Positions 8,420-16,824 of a stretch of 33,985 nucleotides of DNA are shown in pieces (positions within the stretch are counted from its first letter, which is position 1; each line of letters opens with the position of its first letter). The stretch lies in IMG/VR virus record IMGVR_UViG_3300048883_000043, positions 1 through 33,985 of that record. One strand, given 5' to 3'. Both the position numbers and the translations under genes were made by a program. This stretch comes from a virus. The notes beneath the pieces are model-generated. The model made no database searches and was not told where the DNA came from. It was given only the letters and a program-made list of their open reading frames with translations.

Positions 8420-9216
8420 TACAGATACCTAACGCCAGATACGTACCCTTCAGGTGGATCACCGTCGATGAACACATCGGTGCGTAGTTCGTCCTGCTCC
8501 TCAGCAATCACGATCTCCCCGTCGTCAATCGGTGAGTAGATCCTCTCAATCGGGCCGTAGTCGCCCAACTCACGGGACTTCTGGACTGGTACCAGCCTGT
8601 TGGTGGTGCGAGAGGTGCGCCTCAGGTTGAAGACTTCAATACGGTCCAGACCTATGTTAAGGGCTCGGGCCTTCTTCTCGTACTCTGGGGTCCAGTACTG
8701 TAGCAACTGCTGGATCATACGAAAGCGCTGGCTGGCAGGGATGTGAACAGCCTCAGACGTAGTGATGTCAATGTCCCTGCTGTACTCCGTCATAAGTCCC
8801 CAGAGGGCCTCAATCATGGCGTCAATACCTATAACGTCCTTGACTACCGCCGACAACTGCTCCCTGTCCATGTCCAGCGTGTGCATGTGCTGGTTCAGGG
8901 CCAGTTTGGCGTAGAAGGTCAGGTCTGCGGGAAGTAACCACTCAAAGTGGTAGCCCTCTACAAGAAGCGTCGTACCAGCCGAAGGTGTCGTAGCCAAGCG
9001 TATGAGCCCATTACGGTCATCAACATCATACTGGCTACTAGTAAGTTCCGTGGTCGTACTACTGACATAAGTTGCTACCCATAGTTTAGTGGAGTCAATG
9101 TTAGGGTGCCCTAGGTCATAGGTTCTACCTACGGCAGCGAAGTCTAACTGGAAGAACCGTGGGAAGTCCCTAAGGTAGTTACGTGCGGTAGTTTCAACGT
9201 CGGTTAGAGCCGCCAT
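8419..9216 (-). CDS. Head-tail adaptor / neck protein
   Basis: 265 aa, ATG start 15 bases past a 48-aa gene. The N-terminus, with TTARNYLRDFPRFFQLDF followed by beta strands (LWVATYVSSTTTELTSSQY), gives way to a helical central part (ADLTFYAKLALNQHMHTL) and an acidic C-terminal tail. Helical proteins of this kind encoded shortly after the major capsid gene bind the portal from below. Function is assigned from position and composition and not from a recognised domain. Confidence 0.45.
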   Translation of the reverse strand: MAALTDVETTARNYLRDFPRFFQLDFAAVGRTYDLGHPNIDSTKLWVATYVSSTTTELTSSQYDVDDRNGLIRLATTPSAGTTLLVEGYHFEWLLPADLTFYAKLALNQHMHTLDMDREQLSAVVKDVIGIDAMIEALWGLMTEYSRDIDITTSEAVHIPASQRFRMIQQLLQYWTPEYEKKARALNIGLDRIEVFNLRRTSRTTNRLVPVQKSRELGDYGPIERIYSPIDDGEIVIAEEQDELRTDVFIDGDPPEGYVSGVRYL

Positions 9217-9231
9217 GTCTATATTGTACTA

Positions 9232-9378
9232 CTACTGGGCGGAGTCTGTTCCGGGTACTGAGTCCTGCCCCGGCTGGTTCACAGCAGGGAACACATCACT
9301 GATACGTGCAGGCATGTGCCGCCTAACCGCAATGATGTTGGTATAAGGCTCAGACGTTGGAGTGGGAAGGTCAGCCAT
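9232..9378 (-). CDS. 48-aa hypothetical protein
   Basis: A short frame starts at an ATG at 9376-9378, overlaps the stop of the collagen-like fibre gene by eight bases and has GGAGG nine bases upstream. It ends at a double TAG 15 bases before the next gene. The product begins MADLPTPTSEPYTN and contains VRRHMPARISDVFP, ending in a Pro/Gly/Asp-rich tail. It has no membrane segment and no family recognised. It is included because it fills the only gap in the connector cluster with good start signals. Confidence 0.6.
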   Translation of the reverse strand: MADLPTPTSEPYTNIIAVRRHMPARISDVFPAVNQPGQDSVPGTDSAQ

Positions 9379-10861
9379 TCTCAATGGCCTCCAACCGTTC
9401 AGTCAGTTCCTGAATGGCCTTGACGATGGGGGCCGTGAACTCCATGTAATTTAGATGTTTATTTCCAGTTTCGGGCTGGTCGTGTACCACTACTGGTGGA
9501 ATCCCCTGAATGTCGCAGACAGTCTCCACATCTTGAGCAACCAGTCCCCAATGAGTCTCGCCGGGAGCCTCTTTGTACTCAAAGGATAGTGGCTCCAGAG
9601 CGTTGATAAAGGCCAAGCCGGGGGATGTCCCAAAGGACTGCTTCAACGACCGATCCGAGGAGACGACGTGAGAGCCTGCGTACACAGCACCCGAGAAGTA
9701 TCCGGCAGCGTATTTAAACCAAGGAGAACCTATGATATAGGCCCCAGAGGCACTTGGGATGAGGTGTTGCGTGTACAACCCCCCTATCAGGGTTTGGGTA
9801 GTTGTCTTAGTGGTAGACACGTACTCAGAAGAGGTAGTACCAACGTAGTTAAAGGTGAAGGTGCTCCCCGACTGGGTAACCACCATTTCGGTACCACCGA
9901 TGAACGACACCAGACCGTCATTGCCGATGGCAGTCTGCGGGTTCGGACCACCAGCCGTGGTCTTAAAGGAGTAGGTAGTCCCTCCAGTTAGAGCGGTGGT
10001 CATAGTCGGGATTGCTCCGTCGGTGAAGTTCACCGTCCCCGTAACAGCCCCCGACAGCGTCAACGTCTGTGATGGATGGGTGTAGGAAGTCGACCCCCCA
10101 CCGGGACCACCGGGACCCGTGGGACCTGTGGGGCCTATGGGACCCATTGGGCCTGTGAGTCCTGTGGGCCCTATGAGTCCCGTGGTACCCTGTGTACCTT
10201 GGTTCCCCTGACCTCCTGTGGCCCCAGCGGCAGCGGCTGTGGAGGAATACTGACCTAGATTGGTCCATACAGCGGCAGCGGTCTTGATCCACACAATGGA
10301 CTGACCGTCAGCGGGTGTGATGCTGGAATCAATCCTGATCTCACCGATAGCGCCATCGGTGGACCCCGGCGCAGACGAGACCGCAGTTGGGTTGGCCTGC
10401 GGCATGACAAACACTCGCTTGTCTACGACAGAGGTGCCGTCAACGTCGGTGTCGCCTATGTTGTAGTACACCGCAGCCACCAGCATGTGCGTGGTGGAAT
10501 CGAAGTCAGGATAAAGAGCGTTTGATGCGCTCTCTCCACCATTGACCGTGGTGCCCTCAATGGCGGTGGCACTAAACACACCACCTGCCTTCTTTACCAG
10601 AATCAGAACAAACTTTGCGTTGCTACCTGATGAGGGTGCAGAGATACTAATAGAGGTGTCAGTAGACAGACTAAAGTACTCACCATTTAGATAACCAGTA
10701 ATGGCCCCAACAGATACTGTGTTGGCAGCCGTTCTGGCTACGGCTCCTCCGGTCAGAACACCTGACTTGCGGTAACCAAGGCTCTGGAAGTCGCCCTTGT
10801 CCGGTTCTGCCTGATCTGGTTCTATCCCGGTGTCCGGGCGATTGGGGACCGTAAAGGACAT
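9371..10861 (-). CDS. Collagen-like fibre with C-terminal S74 intramolecular chaperone domain
   Basis: 496 aa. Residues 1-200 are beta-rich. Residues about 212-256 hold Gly-X-Y repeats (GLIGPTGLTGPMGPIGPTG) expected to form a collagen-like triple helix. Beta structure follows, and from about 395 comes an S74 endosialidase-type chaperone: S402-D-R-S-L-K407 gives the Ser/Lys dyad, then FEYKEAPGETHWGLVAQDVE and a closing coiled coil. S74 domains trimerise fibres and cut themselves off. The gene lies between the capsid-region 102-aa gene and the neck genes, well away from the main fibre module, so it may be a head fibre or neck whisker and not a tail fibre. Fibre identity and autoprocessing are well supported; the site on the virion is inferred. 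Confidence 0.85.
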   Translation of the reverse strand: MSFTVPNRPDTGIEPDQAEPDKGDFQSLGYRKSGVLTGGAVARTAANTVSVGAITGYLNGEYFSLSTDTSISISAPSSGSNAKFVLILVKKAGGVFSATAIEGTTVNGGESASNALYPDFDSTTHMLVAAVYYNIGDTDVDGTSVVDKRVFVMPQANPTAVSSAPGSTDGAIGEIRIDSSITPADGQSIVWIKTAAAVWTNLGQYSSTAAAAGATGGQGNQGTQGTTGLIGPTGLTGPMGPIGPTGPTGPGGPGGGSTSYTHPSQTLTLSGAVTGTVNFTDGAIPTMTTALTGGTTYSFKTTAGGPNPQTAIGNDGLVSFIGGTEMVVTQSGSTFTFNYVGTTSSEYVSTTKTTTQTLIGGLYTQHLIPSASGAYIIGSPWFKYAAGYFSGAVYAGSHVVSSDRSLKQSFGTSPGLAFINALEPLSFEYKEAPGETHWGLVAQDVETVCDIQGIPPVVVHDQPETGNKHLNYMEFTAPIVKAIQELTERLEAIENG

Positions 10862-10864
10862 GCG

Positions 10865-11173
10865 CTACCTCAGAGTGTCGTAGATATTGCCGCTCGCAAG
10901 CAGGTAGTTATACAGATCCTGTGGTAGGTCATAGTGATCCCCGTCAACAAAGTCCCAAGGCTGGCCGTTGAAATACATTCTCCAAGTGCCCTTGATACGA
11001 CCACGCTTGGTTTCAGGAACGACAGTAATGGGTTCCTCAACCACCTCTGCCGTTGGCTCCTCAACTACTGGAGCCTTCTTCTTAGCGGGAGCCTTTTTAG
11101 CCACTGGCTTACTAGCCGGGGCTGGTGCTACTTCTACTTCTTCTACTTCTTCTACTTCAGTTTCTTCTGCCAT
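10865..11173 (-). CDS. 102-aa capsid-region protein with acidic/Lys-Ala N-terminal tail
   Basis: The first 33 residues are a Glu/Val-rich acidic run followed by an Ala/Lys/Pro segment (KKAPAKKKAP), giving a low-complexity, probably disordered arm. The C-terminal 45 residues form a compact unit: GTWRMYFNGQPWDFVDGDHY followed by LPQDLYNYLLASGNIYDTL. It is encoded between the major capsid and fibre genes, so a head-associated role such as decoration or anchoring is plausible. No family is recognised with certainty. The upstream CCCCTAACGGAAAG resembles the CCCCTAACGGAGG leader of the capsid gene. Confidence 0.7.
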   Translation of the reverse strand: MAEETEVEEVEEVEVAPAPASKPVAKKAPAKKKAPVVEEPTAEVVEEPITVVPETKRGRIKGTWRMYFNGQPWDFVDGDHYDLPQDLYNYLLASGNIYDTLR

Positions 11174-11211
11174 GTTGATCTATTCCTATTCTTTCCGTTA
11201 GGGGCTTATAG

Positions 11212-11274
11212 GCGGCGAGGGGGAGAGGCTCGTAGGCCTCTACCCCCCGCAACACCATATTACACCATCGCCGC
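11212..11274 (-). terminator. Large hairpin after the major capsid gene
   Basis: The inner stem pairs GGGGG plus AGAGGC (11219-11229) with GCCTCT plus CCCCC (11236-11247), with one unpaired base and a loop of about six. An outer arm pairs 11212-11218 (gcggcga) with 11268-11274 (tcgccgc). It lies eight bases past the capsid stop in transcription direction. No U-run follows, so it may be a partial terminator, an RNA-stabilising 3' structure or a processing site that lets capsid mRNA outnumber the downstream message. Confidence 0.5.
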
Positions 11275-11282
11275 TACCTAGA

Positions 11283-12377
11283 CTAGGCGATGGCACCACC
11301 AAGGGTGTTGATGATGACTCGTGATTCGCTGGTTATTACACCAAATCCCCAGATGGCGTACCATGCGAGGCCGTGCTCACGACCGAAGTCGATCACGCCA
11401 CCGTCGCGCAACTCCACCGGAAGAGCGATGGCCTGCCCGAAGGCATTGTCACCGATCATAATGGCGTTGTAGGCGAGGGCGTTTGGCTGGACACCGGCAG
11501 TACTGCCGTCGTCATCCAACCCAGTAATCGCTGCAAGCGGGGTTGTCAGACCCTGTGTGACCTGAGTGGTCTCAATGAAGACCACGTCGTACAGGCGACC
11601 GATTTCACCGAGCATGAAGTTGCCGGGAGCGGCGTACTTCGTGACCTCAATGAACTCGGGCCAGTCACGCAGTGAGCGGCTCTGCGACGGGTGAACGAAG
11701 CACACGTAGGTGTCACCCAGTCGCGGAATGTTCTCCGCAGCCAGTGTCTCAACCGCATCCTTGATGGTTGTGGGTGAGAGGTAGCCCGGAGCACCCACTG
11801 TACCAATGGTGCCGCCATCGTATGGTGAAACCGTGGTACGAGCGCCTGAAGCCTTCATCCGACCGAAGGTGATCGACGGAGCAACCGCCGCACCTCCACC
11901 GAACGGGACACCAGCCTTGTACAGGGTGTTACGTGCCTCAATATCCATCGACTGTGCCATGTGACGGCCAAGGAGACGGGACGACGACGCCATAACGTCA
12001 TCGAAAGAAGCGTTGAGGAGCAACTCAGTAACCGAGATAGCCTGACCACGTTCAGAGACCGTGATCTGGATCTGGCTAGCCGAGAGTGCTGTGGGCTCCA
12101 TACGGGTACCCTCAGTCAGTGTCGCACCAGTGCTCTGGTCGACTCCGAGGTTGGTGTAACGCATGAAGTTGACGGTGAGACCCGGCATAACGCCAAGTTC
12201 CGTCTTCTTGACAGCGAACTGCTCAAAGCGAAGTACAGGCATAGCCTGAAACAAGATTTCCTTGCTCCAGATAGTCTGTATCGCTGGGGTCAGCGCTGTG
12301 TCTGACGAGTAGCCGGTTAGCGACGACTGGTCAGCAGCCGTCGTAATCGAACCACCCGAAGGCGCAGGTAGGGCCAT
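11283..12377 (-). CDS. Major capsid protein, N4-gp56 type
   Basis: 364 aa. The pattern ALTPAIQTIWSKEILFQAMP, then GLTVNFMRYTNL, LTEGTRMEPTALSASQIQI and GQAISVTELLL, and towards the C-terminus YVCFVHPSQSRSLRDW and FIETTQV, is that of the N4-gp56 family of HK97-fold capsid proteins. These form the icosahedral shell. The ATG has GGAGG nine bases upstream, within CCCCTAACGGAGGAAC, a strong initiation region fitting high expression. It follows the scaffold gene and precedes a large hairpin. Confidence 0.9.
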   Translation of the reverse strand: MALPAPSGGSITTAADQSSLTGYSSDTALTPAIQTIWSKEILFQAMPVLRFEQFAVKKTELGVMPGLTVNFMRYTNLGVDQSTGATLTEGTRMEPTALSASQIQITVSERGQAISVTELLLNASFDDVMASSSRLLGRHMAQSMDIEARNTLYKAGVPFGGGAAVAPSITFGRMKASGARTTVSPYDGGTIGTVGAPGYLSPTTIKDAVETLAAENIPRLGDTYVCFVHPSQSRSLRDWPEFIEVTKYAAPGNFMLGEIGRLYDVVFIETTQVTQGLTTPLAAITGLDDDGSTAGVQPNALAYNAIMIGDNAFGQAIALPVELRDGGVIDFGREHGLAWYAIWGFGVITSESRVIINTLGGAIA

Positions 12378-12415
12378 TAGGTGTTCCTCCGTTAGGGGAC
12401 TATGGGGTTATGTTG

Positions 12416-13243
12416 TTAAAAGCGACCTTGTGAGGGTCGCGCCTTTAGGAGCCTGTCCCGCATTTGCATGTACTGTTCCATCGGCATATCGCGGATGTCC
12501 TCCGCTGTTAGTGTCTGCTGATCCATCTGAGTGTCCATTGGCCCGACAGGGGGAGCCGTTACCGGCGACCCCCTCAATCCACTCGTATGAGTGGACTGCT
12601 GGATTGACTCCAGTATAGCACTACTGCGTTCCTTAAGTACCGCAATAGAATTTTCGATCTCCTCTTCCGTGGTGCCGGAGATCAAATCACGGAGTTCGGG
12701 AATAATATATTCCCCCTCCTCGGTCATACGTCGCTGAAGGTAGACCTCCAGTTCACGGAAACTACGCTCCTTTTCAAGCATCGCATCCTGAGTGGCACGC
12801 TCCTCTTCGATCTTGGCGAGGCGTCCCTCCCATTCTGTTTCCACGACCTTGAGTTTCTCATCGAACTCAGTCTCACGCTTGGTGATGAGTTCCTTGGCGC
12901 TCAGTTCTTCATCTTCGCGCTTCCTGATAGCGTCAGACTCGGCCTTAGCCAGCCGTGCAGCCTCGGTCTTGGTCTCTTCACTCTCCGTAGAAAGAGTGGA
13001 CAACTGTTCCTCCAGAGCCTTGACCCTGTGATCTGAGTCTTCAAGACGCTTGTACATCTTGTCCTTCTCCTGAGTACGAATACGCTCTACGTCATCTTCA
13101 GAGAAGGTTCTGCTGGGAGAAGAATCCTCAGAACCGATGTCAAATGCTGCTTCGGTCATATCTGTCTTGTCGGATGCTTTCTCCACAGTTGGAGGTAGCA
13201 CTACTGCATCAGGCGTCTTACCGCCAGAGTTACTGTCTGCCAT
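12416..13243 (-). CDS. Capsid scaffolding protein
   Basis: 275 aa, very charged, mostly one long coiled coil at residues about 45-165 rich in Glu, Lys and Arg. A short helical C-terminal region follows (LTAEDIRDMPMEQYMQMRDRL) and ends in basic KARPSQGRF. A long coiled coil with a basic C-terminal end encoded directly between portal and major capsid genes is the normal architecture of a scaffold that guides procapsid assembly and binds the capsid protein by its C-terminus. No protease motif is seen. AAGGAAA precedes the ATG. Confidence 0.75.
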   Translation of the reverse strand: MADSNSGGKTPDAVVLPPTVEKASDKTDMTEAAFDIGSEDSSPSRTFSEDDVERIRTQEKDKMYKRLEDSDHRVKALEEQLSTLSTESEETKTEAARLAKAESDAIRKREDEELSAKELITKRETEFDEKLKVVETEWEGRLAKIEEERATQDAMLEKERSFRELEVYLQRRMTEEGEYIIPELRDLISGTTEEEIENSIAVLKERSSAILESIQQSTHTSGLRGSPVTAPPVGPMDTQMDQQTLTAEDIRDMPMEQYMQMRDRLLKARPSQGRF

Positions 13244-13298
13244 GGCTGTTTCCTTACCTAGTTTGGCTTATTTGGTCTTGATTAGTTAAACTTATTGG

Positions 13299-14972
13299 TT
13301 ATTCTTCTTCGGGAACACGACGCTGGGCGAACCTCGCACCGTATGCCCTTTGGATCAAGTTGTCTAACATACCTGCGTCTGCCCCTACAGCGGGGACCCC
13401 CGGAAGGATTCCCCCGCCCTCTGAGCCTGACTCAGAAGAGTCGTTACCAACAGGAGCGGCTCCCTCAGGTGGGAGCAGTCCGGTGGCGGCGAAGATGGCC
13501 TGCTGGACCTGTGCGTTGAACATTTCCAGCGATCCCTGATCCAGAGCGTCATCCATCTGTTCCTCAAAGACCTCAGACATCTTCTCATTCGGGAACTCTT
13601 CCCCGAGTAGTTTGAGAGCGCCACGCTTGGACTCAAGGCCAAGAGCCAACTTGGCCTGAACCTCATTGAGTGTGATAAGCACGTCTACTGGCAGCGGATC
13701 TGGCCAGTGGCAGGTGGTCTGGTAAGTGAGCGGGTCAGTGGGGTCCAGTTCAATAGCGTTGTCCTTCTCCGGCTGGCCTGAGACAGATGGATCGTATACC
13801 AGCAAATGGGGCTGGAATACGGCTGCCGTTCGTATCACGATCTCGTTTACCCTTTCAAGCCCCCTAGTAAAGTGTACCTTCTTCATACTATAACGGTTCA
13901 TCATTGGCTGATACTGAATAGCCAAAGCAACACCGCTGGTATTGGAAATGGGCTGGGTCTGTCCAAGTGCAGTTTCAGGCACACCGGTAAGTTCGTGCAT
14001 CGTGCGCTTAATCACAGAAATGAACTCAAGCGCACCTGCCATCTCCCCTCGGGATTCAAGGTTGAAGACGTTGCTATCCTTGGGCAACCCAGCCCAAACC
14101 TTCTTAGGACCTCTTTCCAACTGACTCGCCTTGGCTCCGGTGATGATGGTCACCGGGGCAGCGTGGTAGTTGATGATGTCCGACACCTCTGCCATCTTCT
14201 CGTTCAACTCTCGGTTGAGAGGAATGATGTCCCAGATGTCGCTTTGTCCCCAAGGAGATGAGGAGATTGTGGTGTTAGGAATGTGAACGATGGGTATGTG
14301 CCCGATAGCGTTGGGGTAGGTGTCCACCAACTCATCGTTGATGTACTGCTCCACTGTATCATCAGTGATTATTTCAGTGAAGGTGTACACCTGACGAGTG
14401 CCCTCTGAGGCTGTGCCCCAGAACCGGTACTTCAACTTGAACCGAAGAAGCCTAGTCCTGTCATGGGGATGGTACTCAGGGAAACAGTGGGCTGGGTTGA
14501 GGGGGAGAATGCGTATCTTACCCGCAATAGGAATCCCAATGGGGTCCACGTAGGGCTCCTCATAGGCCACCTTGACAAAGCAATCCCCTGTCACGGAGGC
14601 CAACTGGCCCATCTCCCATAGCACGTGTTCCTTGTTGTTGTGCTGTCCCCAAACCTTGTTTAGCAGGTGTGGAATGATAGCGTTGTTCTGTTCAGGGGTG
14701 CGGAACTGTACCCCCTTGCCAAAGCAGAAGTTAGTGATGTAGTCCGACATCGTGCGGACATAGTTCAAATAGAACTGGGACTCACCAAACTCTCGTCGGT
14801 ATGCCCAGTGATGCCCGAGGTACCACGCCCACGCTGCCGAATATCGGTTCAGACGTGGTCCGTGGACCTCAAACTCCTCATCGGCTAGTTCAACTAGGCC
14901 GAGGGGTGATATTGCAACGGTGAGATCACTGGCAGACGCCCGATAAGACGGGGACCAGAAATCAACAGCCAT
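13299..14972 (-). CDS. Portal protein (SPP1 gp6-like)
   Basis: 557 aa. The order of features fits SPP1-type portals: an N-terminal clip/wing region with YLNYVRTMSDYITNFCFGKG, a central domain with TGDCFVKVAYEEPYV, the strand set GHIPIVHIPN, then SDIWDIIPLNRELNEKMAEV, HELTGVPETALG and SNTSGVALAIQYQPMM. Twelve copies would form the DNA gateway at one capsid vertex and bind terminase. The C-terminal 60 residues are Gly/Pro-rich and probably flexible. It sits directly before the scaffold and capsid genes, as expected. Confidence 0.9.
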   Translation of the reverse strand: MAVDFWSPSYRASASDLTVAISPLGLVELADEEFEVHGPRLNRYSAAWAWYLGHHWAYRREFGESQFYLNYVRTMSDYITNFCFGKGVQFRTPEQNNAIIPHLLNKVWGQHNNKEHVLWEMGQLASVTGDCFVKVAYEEPYVDPIGIPIAGKIRILPLNPAHCFPEYHPHDRTRLLRFKLKYRFWGTASEGTRQVYTFTEIITDDTVEQYINDELVDTYPNAIGHIPIVHIPNTTISSSPWGQSDIWDIIPLNRELNEKMAEVSDIINYHAAPVTIITGAKASQLERGPKKVWAGLPKDSNVFNLESRGEMAGALEFISVIKRTMHELTGVPETALGQTQPISNTSGVALAIQYQPMMNRYSMKKVHFTRGLERVNEIVIRTAAVFQPHLLVYDPSVSGQPEKDNAIELDPTDPLTYQTTCHWPDPLPVDVLITLNEVQAKLALGLESKRGALKLLGEEFPNEKMSEVFEEQMDDALDQGSLEMFNAQVQQAIFAATGLLPPEGAAPVGNDSSESGSEGGGILPGVPAVGADAGMLDNLIQRAYGARFAQRRVPEEE

Positions 14973-14995
14973 AAATCACACCCTGTAACGTAAGT

Positions 14996-15030
14996 TAGTA
15001 GTAACTACTATACACCAGTTTATGACTGGT
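14996..15030 (-). promoter_or_regulatory. Palindrome plus hairpin between holin and portal genes
   Basis: Directly after the holin stop lies a six-base stem ACCAGT/ACTGGT (15014-15030, five-base loop). It is followed by the perfect interrupted palindrome TAGTAGT-A-ACTACTA (14996-15010), 24 bases before the portal ATG. Between them is a TGGTGTATAG copy of the recurring motif. The dyad could be an operator or part of a late promoter; the hairpin has no U-run. Confidence 0.3.
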
Positions 15031-15031
15031 T

Positions 15032-15238
15032 TCAGTCAACTAGCGAGGCGGTACCCTTGGTGCCAACCTTGGCAGCAAATGCACCCTTCAAAACCGACAG
15101 CGCTGCGGCTACACCGGCACTGAGAACCATCTTCCAGTTGTCGACGCCTAGGTCAAGAACGCTGTTGGTACCAACGGCACCAATAGCAGCCTGCCCAAAG
15201 GTGGCAGCGACTCGCTCAAGCAAGTCCTTATTGAACAT
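15032..15238 (-). CDS. Holin, r1t type
   Basis: 68 aa. A short helix with FNKDLLERVAATFGQAAIGA is followed by VDNWKMVLSAGVAAALSVLKGAFAAKVGTKGTASLVD. Phage r1t-type holins have the same build: an 'era..tf.Q' first helix, a 'dw...ls.a..Aal.sll' second helix and the ending 'g.kGTASLV'. Such proteins open the inner membrane at the end of infection and are common in actinobacteriophages. No endolysin gene is next to it. The ATG is about 80 bases past the metallophosphatase stop, with AAAGGA upstream. Confidence 0.85.
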   Translation of the reverse strand: MFNKDLLERVAATFGQAAIGAVGTNSVLDLGVDNWKMVLSAGVAAALSVLKGAFAAKVGTKGTASLVD

Positions 15239-15321
15239 AGATAATCCTTTGATTGGGGGATTTGGGAGTGGCCGTTAGGATATACTCCAGCCTAGCATAG
15301 TATACCCGATGTATGACCCTT

Positions 15322-16470
15322 CTATTGCGAATACGACTTTCCTCGGTACATGGCCCAGCCATTCCGTATGGTGACCATTTCCAAATTGAACTTCCCGTCT
15401 CCCGGTTCATACTGAACAACACATAGGCCCTGCTGCCAGTCTTCATAGCGCTTCAATGGCCTGCCATCCAGATCGGTGCCGCCCTTTGTAGATGGCACCG
15501 CACCATCAATACGAGCGAGACATCCCGGTGATGCGGCAACCACTGTGCGTGGACCATCGTAGTCCTCACGGGTCTGTTCCGCCCACTCTCTGCGGTGGAT
15601 ATGCCCATACAGGACGGACACCTTCTCCCTCTTCAGGTAAGCGTGGGCAGTACTCCCACCAGACCTGACCAGATCACCGTGGATCACCTTAATGTGCTCG
15701 TTGATCCACACACAGGAGGCTGGATAGCCAGCAAGGTACTCAATGTCAAAGTCATCCAGCCTGCACAGACTGGGAACACTCAGCACCGGCCAACTGTCGG
15801 GACGCGAACCAATCCGTATACCGAAGGCTGCGGCAGCGTTGTCCAACATGAAGTTGGTCAGCCTCTCCTCGTGGTTGCCAGCCAACCATGTGATCTCAGC
15901 ATGGGGAGCAGCGGCTCTCACCTGAGCGCAAATCTCCGTGGCCCTGTCAATAGAGGCCTGAGTTGTTTGCTGGAATGCAGGAGATAGGCGGTACTTTCCT
16001 AACTCTGGCAGGTCCAAGTTGTCCCCTACGAGTACCACCCTCTCGGGCTTAACATCCTTTAGGATACTGAGTGCCAAAGAGATGGCTACTTCATCGTGGG
16101 TAGGAGTGAGTTCCCCTTCCTTGTTCCTAAAGTAACCGATTTGCATATCAGGAAGAACAACACAGTTTCTCAGATCCGAGGCCTTCTTGGTGGTAGTGAC
16201 CTTGGGAAGTTTGACCGAGGGACCGGGTTGGATGACCGGCCACTCCGGGCCTGTTTCCCACGACGGAGAAATCTGAATACCAACCAGATCATGTATCTGA
16301 GCCTCACCGTCAGCATCTTTCGTTAGGGACTGATAAAGGGACACCTTCTTAATGTCCCCGATGGAATCAATATCAATATCGTGTCTATCTAGTAGCGCTG
16401 CCAACTTGCCTAGGGCCTGACGGGGAGGTGCTTGGTCCAACTTCTCAGATAACTTAGCCCTGTTACTCAT
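15322..16470 (-). CDS. Calcineurin-like metallophosphatase
   Basis: 382 aa from the ATG at 16468-16470, chosen over an upstream in-frame start because GGAGGAG lies just before it and it overlaps the HTH stop by only eight bases. Metal-binding motifs in order are PDMQIG (D108, with Gln where His is usual), VGDNLD (D150, N151), GNHEE (N199, H200), VIHGD (H264) and GHIHR (H290, H292). This is a complete metallophosphoesterase core of about residues 100-300. The N-terminal 95 residues are a separate helical region. Many actinophages carry such an enzyme next to a small HTH protein. The substrate is not predictable from sequence; nucleotide or DNA-end processing are options. Confidence 0.85.
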   Translation of the reverse strand: MSNRAKLSEKLDQAPPRQALGKLAALLDRHDIDIDSIGDIKKVSLYQSLTKDADGEAQIHDLVGIQISPSWETGPEWPVIQPGPSVKLPKVTTTKKASDLRNCVVLPDMQIGYFRNKEGELTPTHDEVAISLALSILKDVKPERVVLVGDNLDLPELGKYRLSPAFQQTTQASIDRATEICAQVRAAAPHAEITWLAGNHEERLTNFMLDNAAAAFGIRIGSRPDSWPVLSVPSLCRLDDFDIEYLAGYPASCVWINEHIKVIHGDLVRSGGSTAHAYLKREKVSVLYGHIHRREWAEQTREDYDGPRTVVAASPGCLARIDGAVPSTKGGTDLDGRPLKRYEDWQQGLCVVQYEPGDGKFNLEMVTIRNGWAMYRGKSYSQ

Positions 16471-16765
16471 TGTGCTCCTCCAAGAGGCACCCACATATGT
16501 TACGCAGATGTCTCTGAATAGTGGCTGAAGATACGGGGTAACCCTGACTAGTAAGTACGCTGGACAACCAAGCGGAGGAGTACACCTTCCTATGTCCATT
16601 ATTCTTGTCTGTGCGTACTTTGTCTAAAGCCCGGTCAAGTGCCTCAACCTCCTCTTGACTCAGGCTCTCTCTAACCCTTGCGAACAGGCACTGCTTAGGG
16701 TGAGGACTTCGTAAAGGCTTCTCCAAAGCGTCAACTAGTGTCACAGTGGGGGGATCGTCTGTCAC
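16463..16765 (-). CDS. Small HTH DNA-binding protein (actinophage type)
   Basis: 100 aa. The C-terminal half reads SSAWLSSVLTSQGYPVSSATIQRH, a helix-turn-helix-like unit, and ends with a CGC motif. Actinophage genomes often hold a small protein with a 'S.aWla.vLt..GypvS..ti.RH' core and terminal Cys pair, annotated as HTH binding protein. The N-terminal part holds HPKQCLFARV and a helical charged stretch. It is encoded just before the metallophosphatase and overlaps it. Roles could be regulation or small-terminase-like DNA recognition; neither can be chosen from sequence. Confidence 0.6.
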   Translation of the reverse strand: MTDDPPTVTLVDALEKPLRSPHPKQCLFARVRESLSQEEVEALDRALDKVRTDKNNGHRKVYSSAWLSSVLTSQGYPVSSATIQRHLRNICGCLLEEHNE

Positions 16766-16823
16766 GTCAGATGCTCCTTATCGTGTTACCTATGGTACAC
16801 CATCGCTCCCGCTTCAGGGAGCG
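16766..16823 (-). promoter_or_regulatory. Intergenic hairpin and TGGTGTA motif before the HTH gene
   Basis: Immediately after the stop of the DUF2746-like gene lies a seven-base GC-rich stem, cgctccc (16804-16810) with gggagcg (16817-16823), loop six. It is followed in transcription direction by ATGGTGTACCAT (16792-16803), itself a dyad ATGGT/ACCAT. This may be a terminator plus promoter or operator for the HTH-phosphatase-holin genes. There is no U-run after the stem. Confidence 0.35.
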
Positions 16824-16824
16824 T

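Noticed and set aside
10076-10258. Frames shifted within the collagen-like region
   Set aside because: Gly-X-Y coding DNA keeps all frames open; only the 496-aa frame has the S74 motifs and a proper start.
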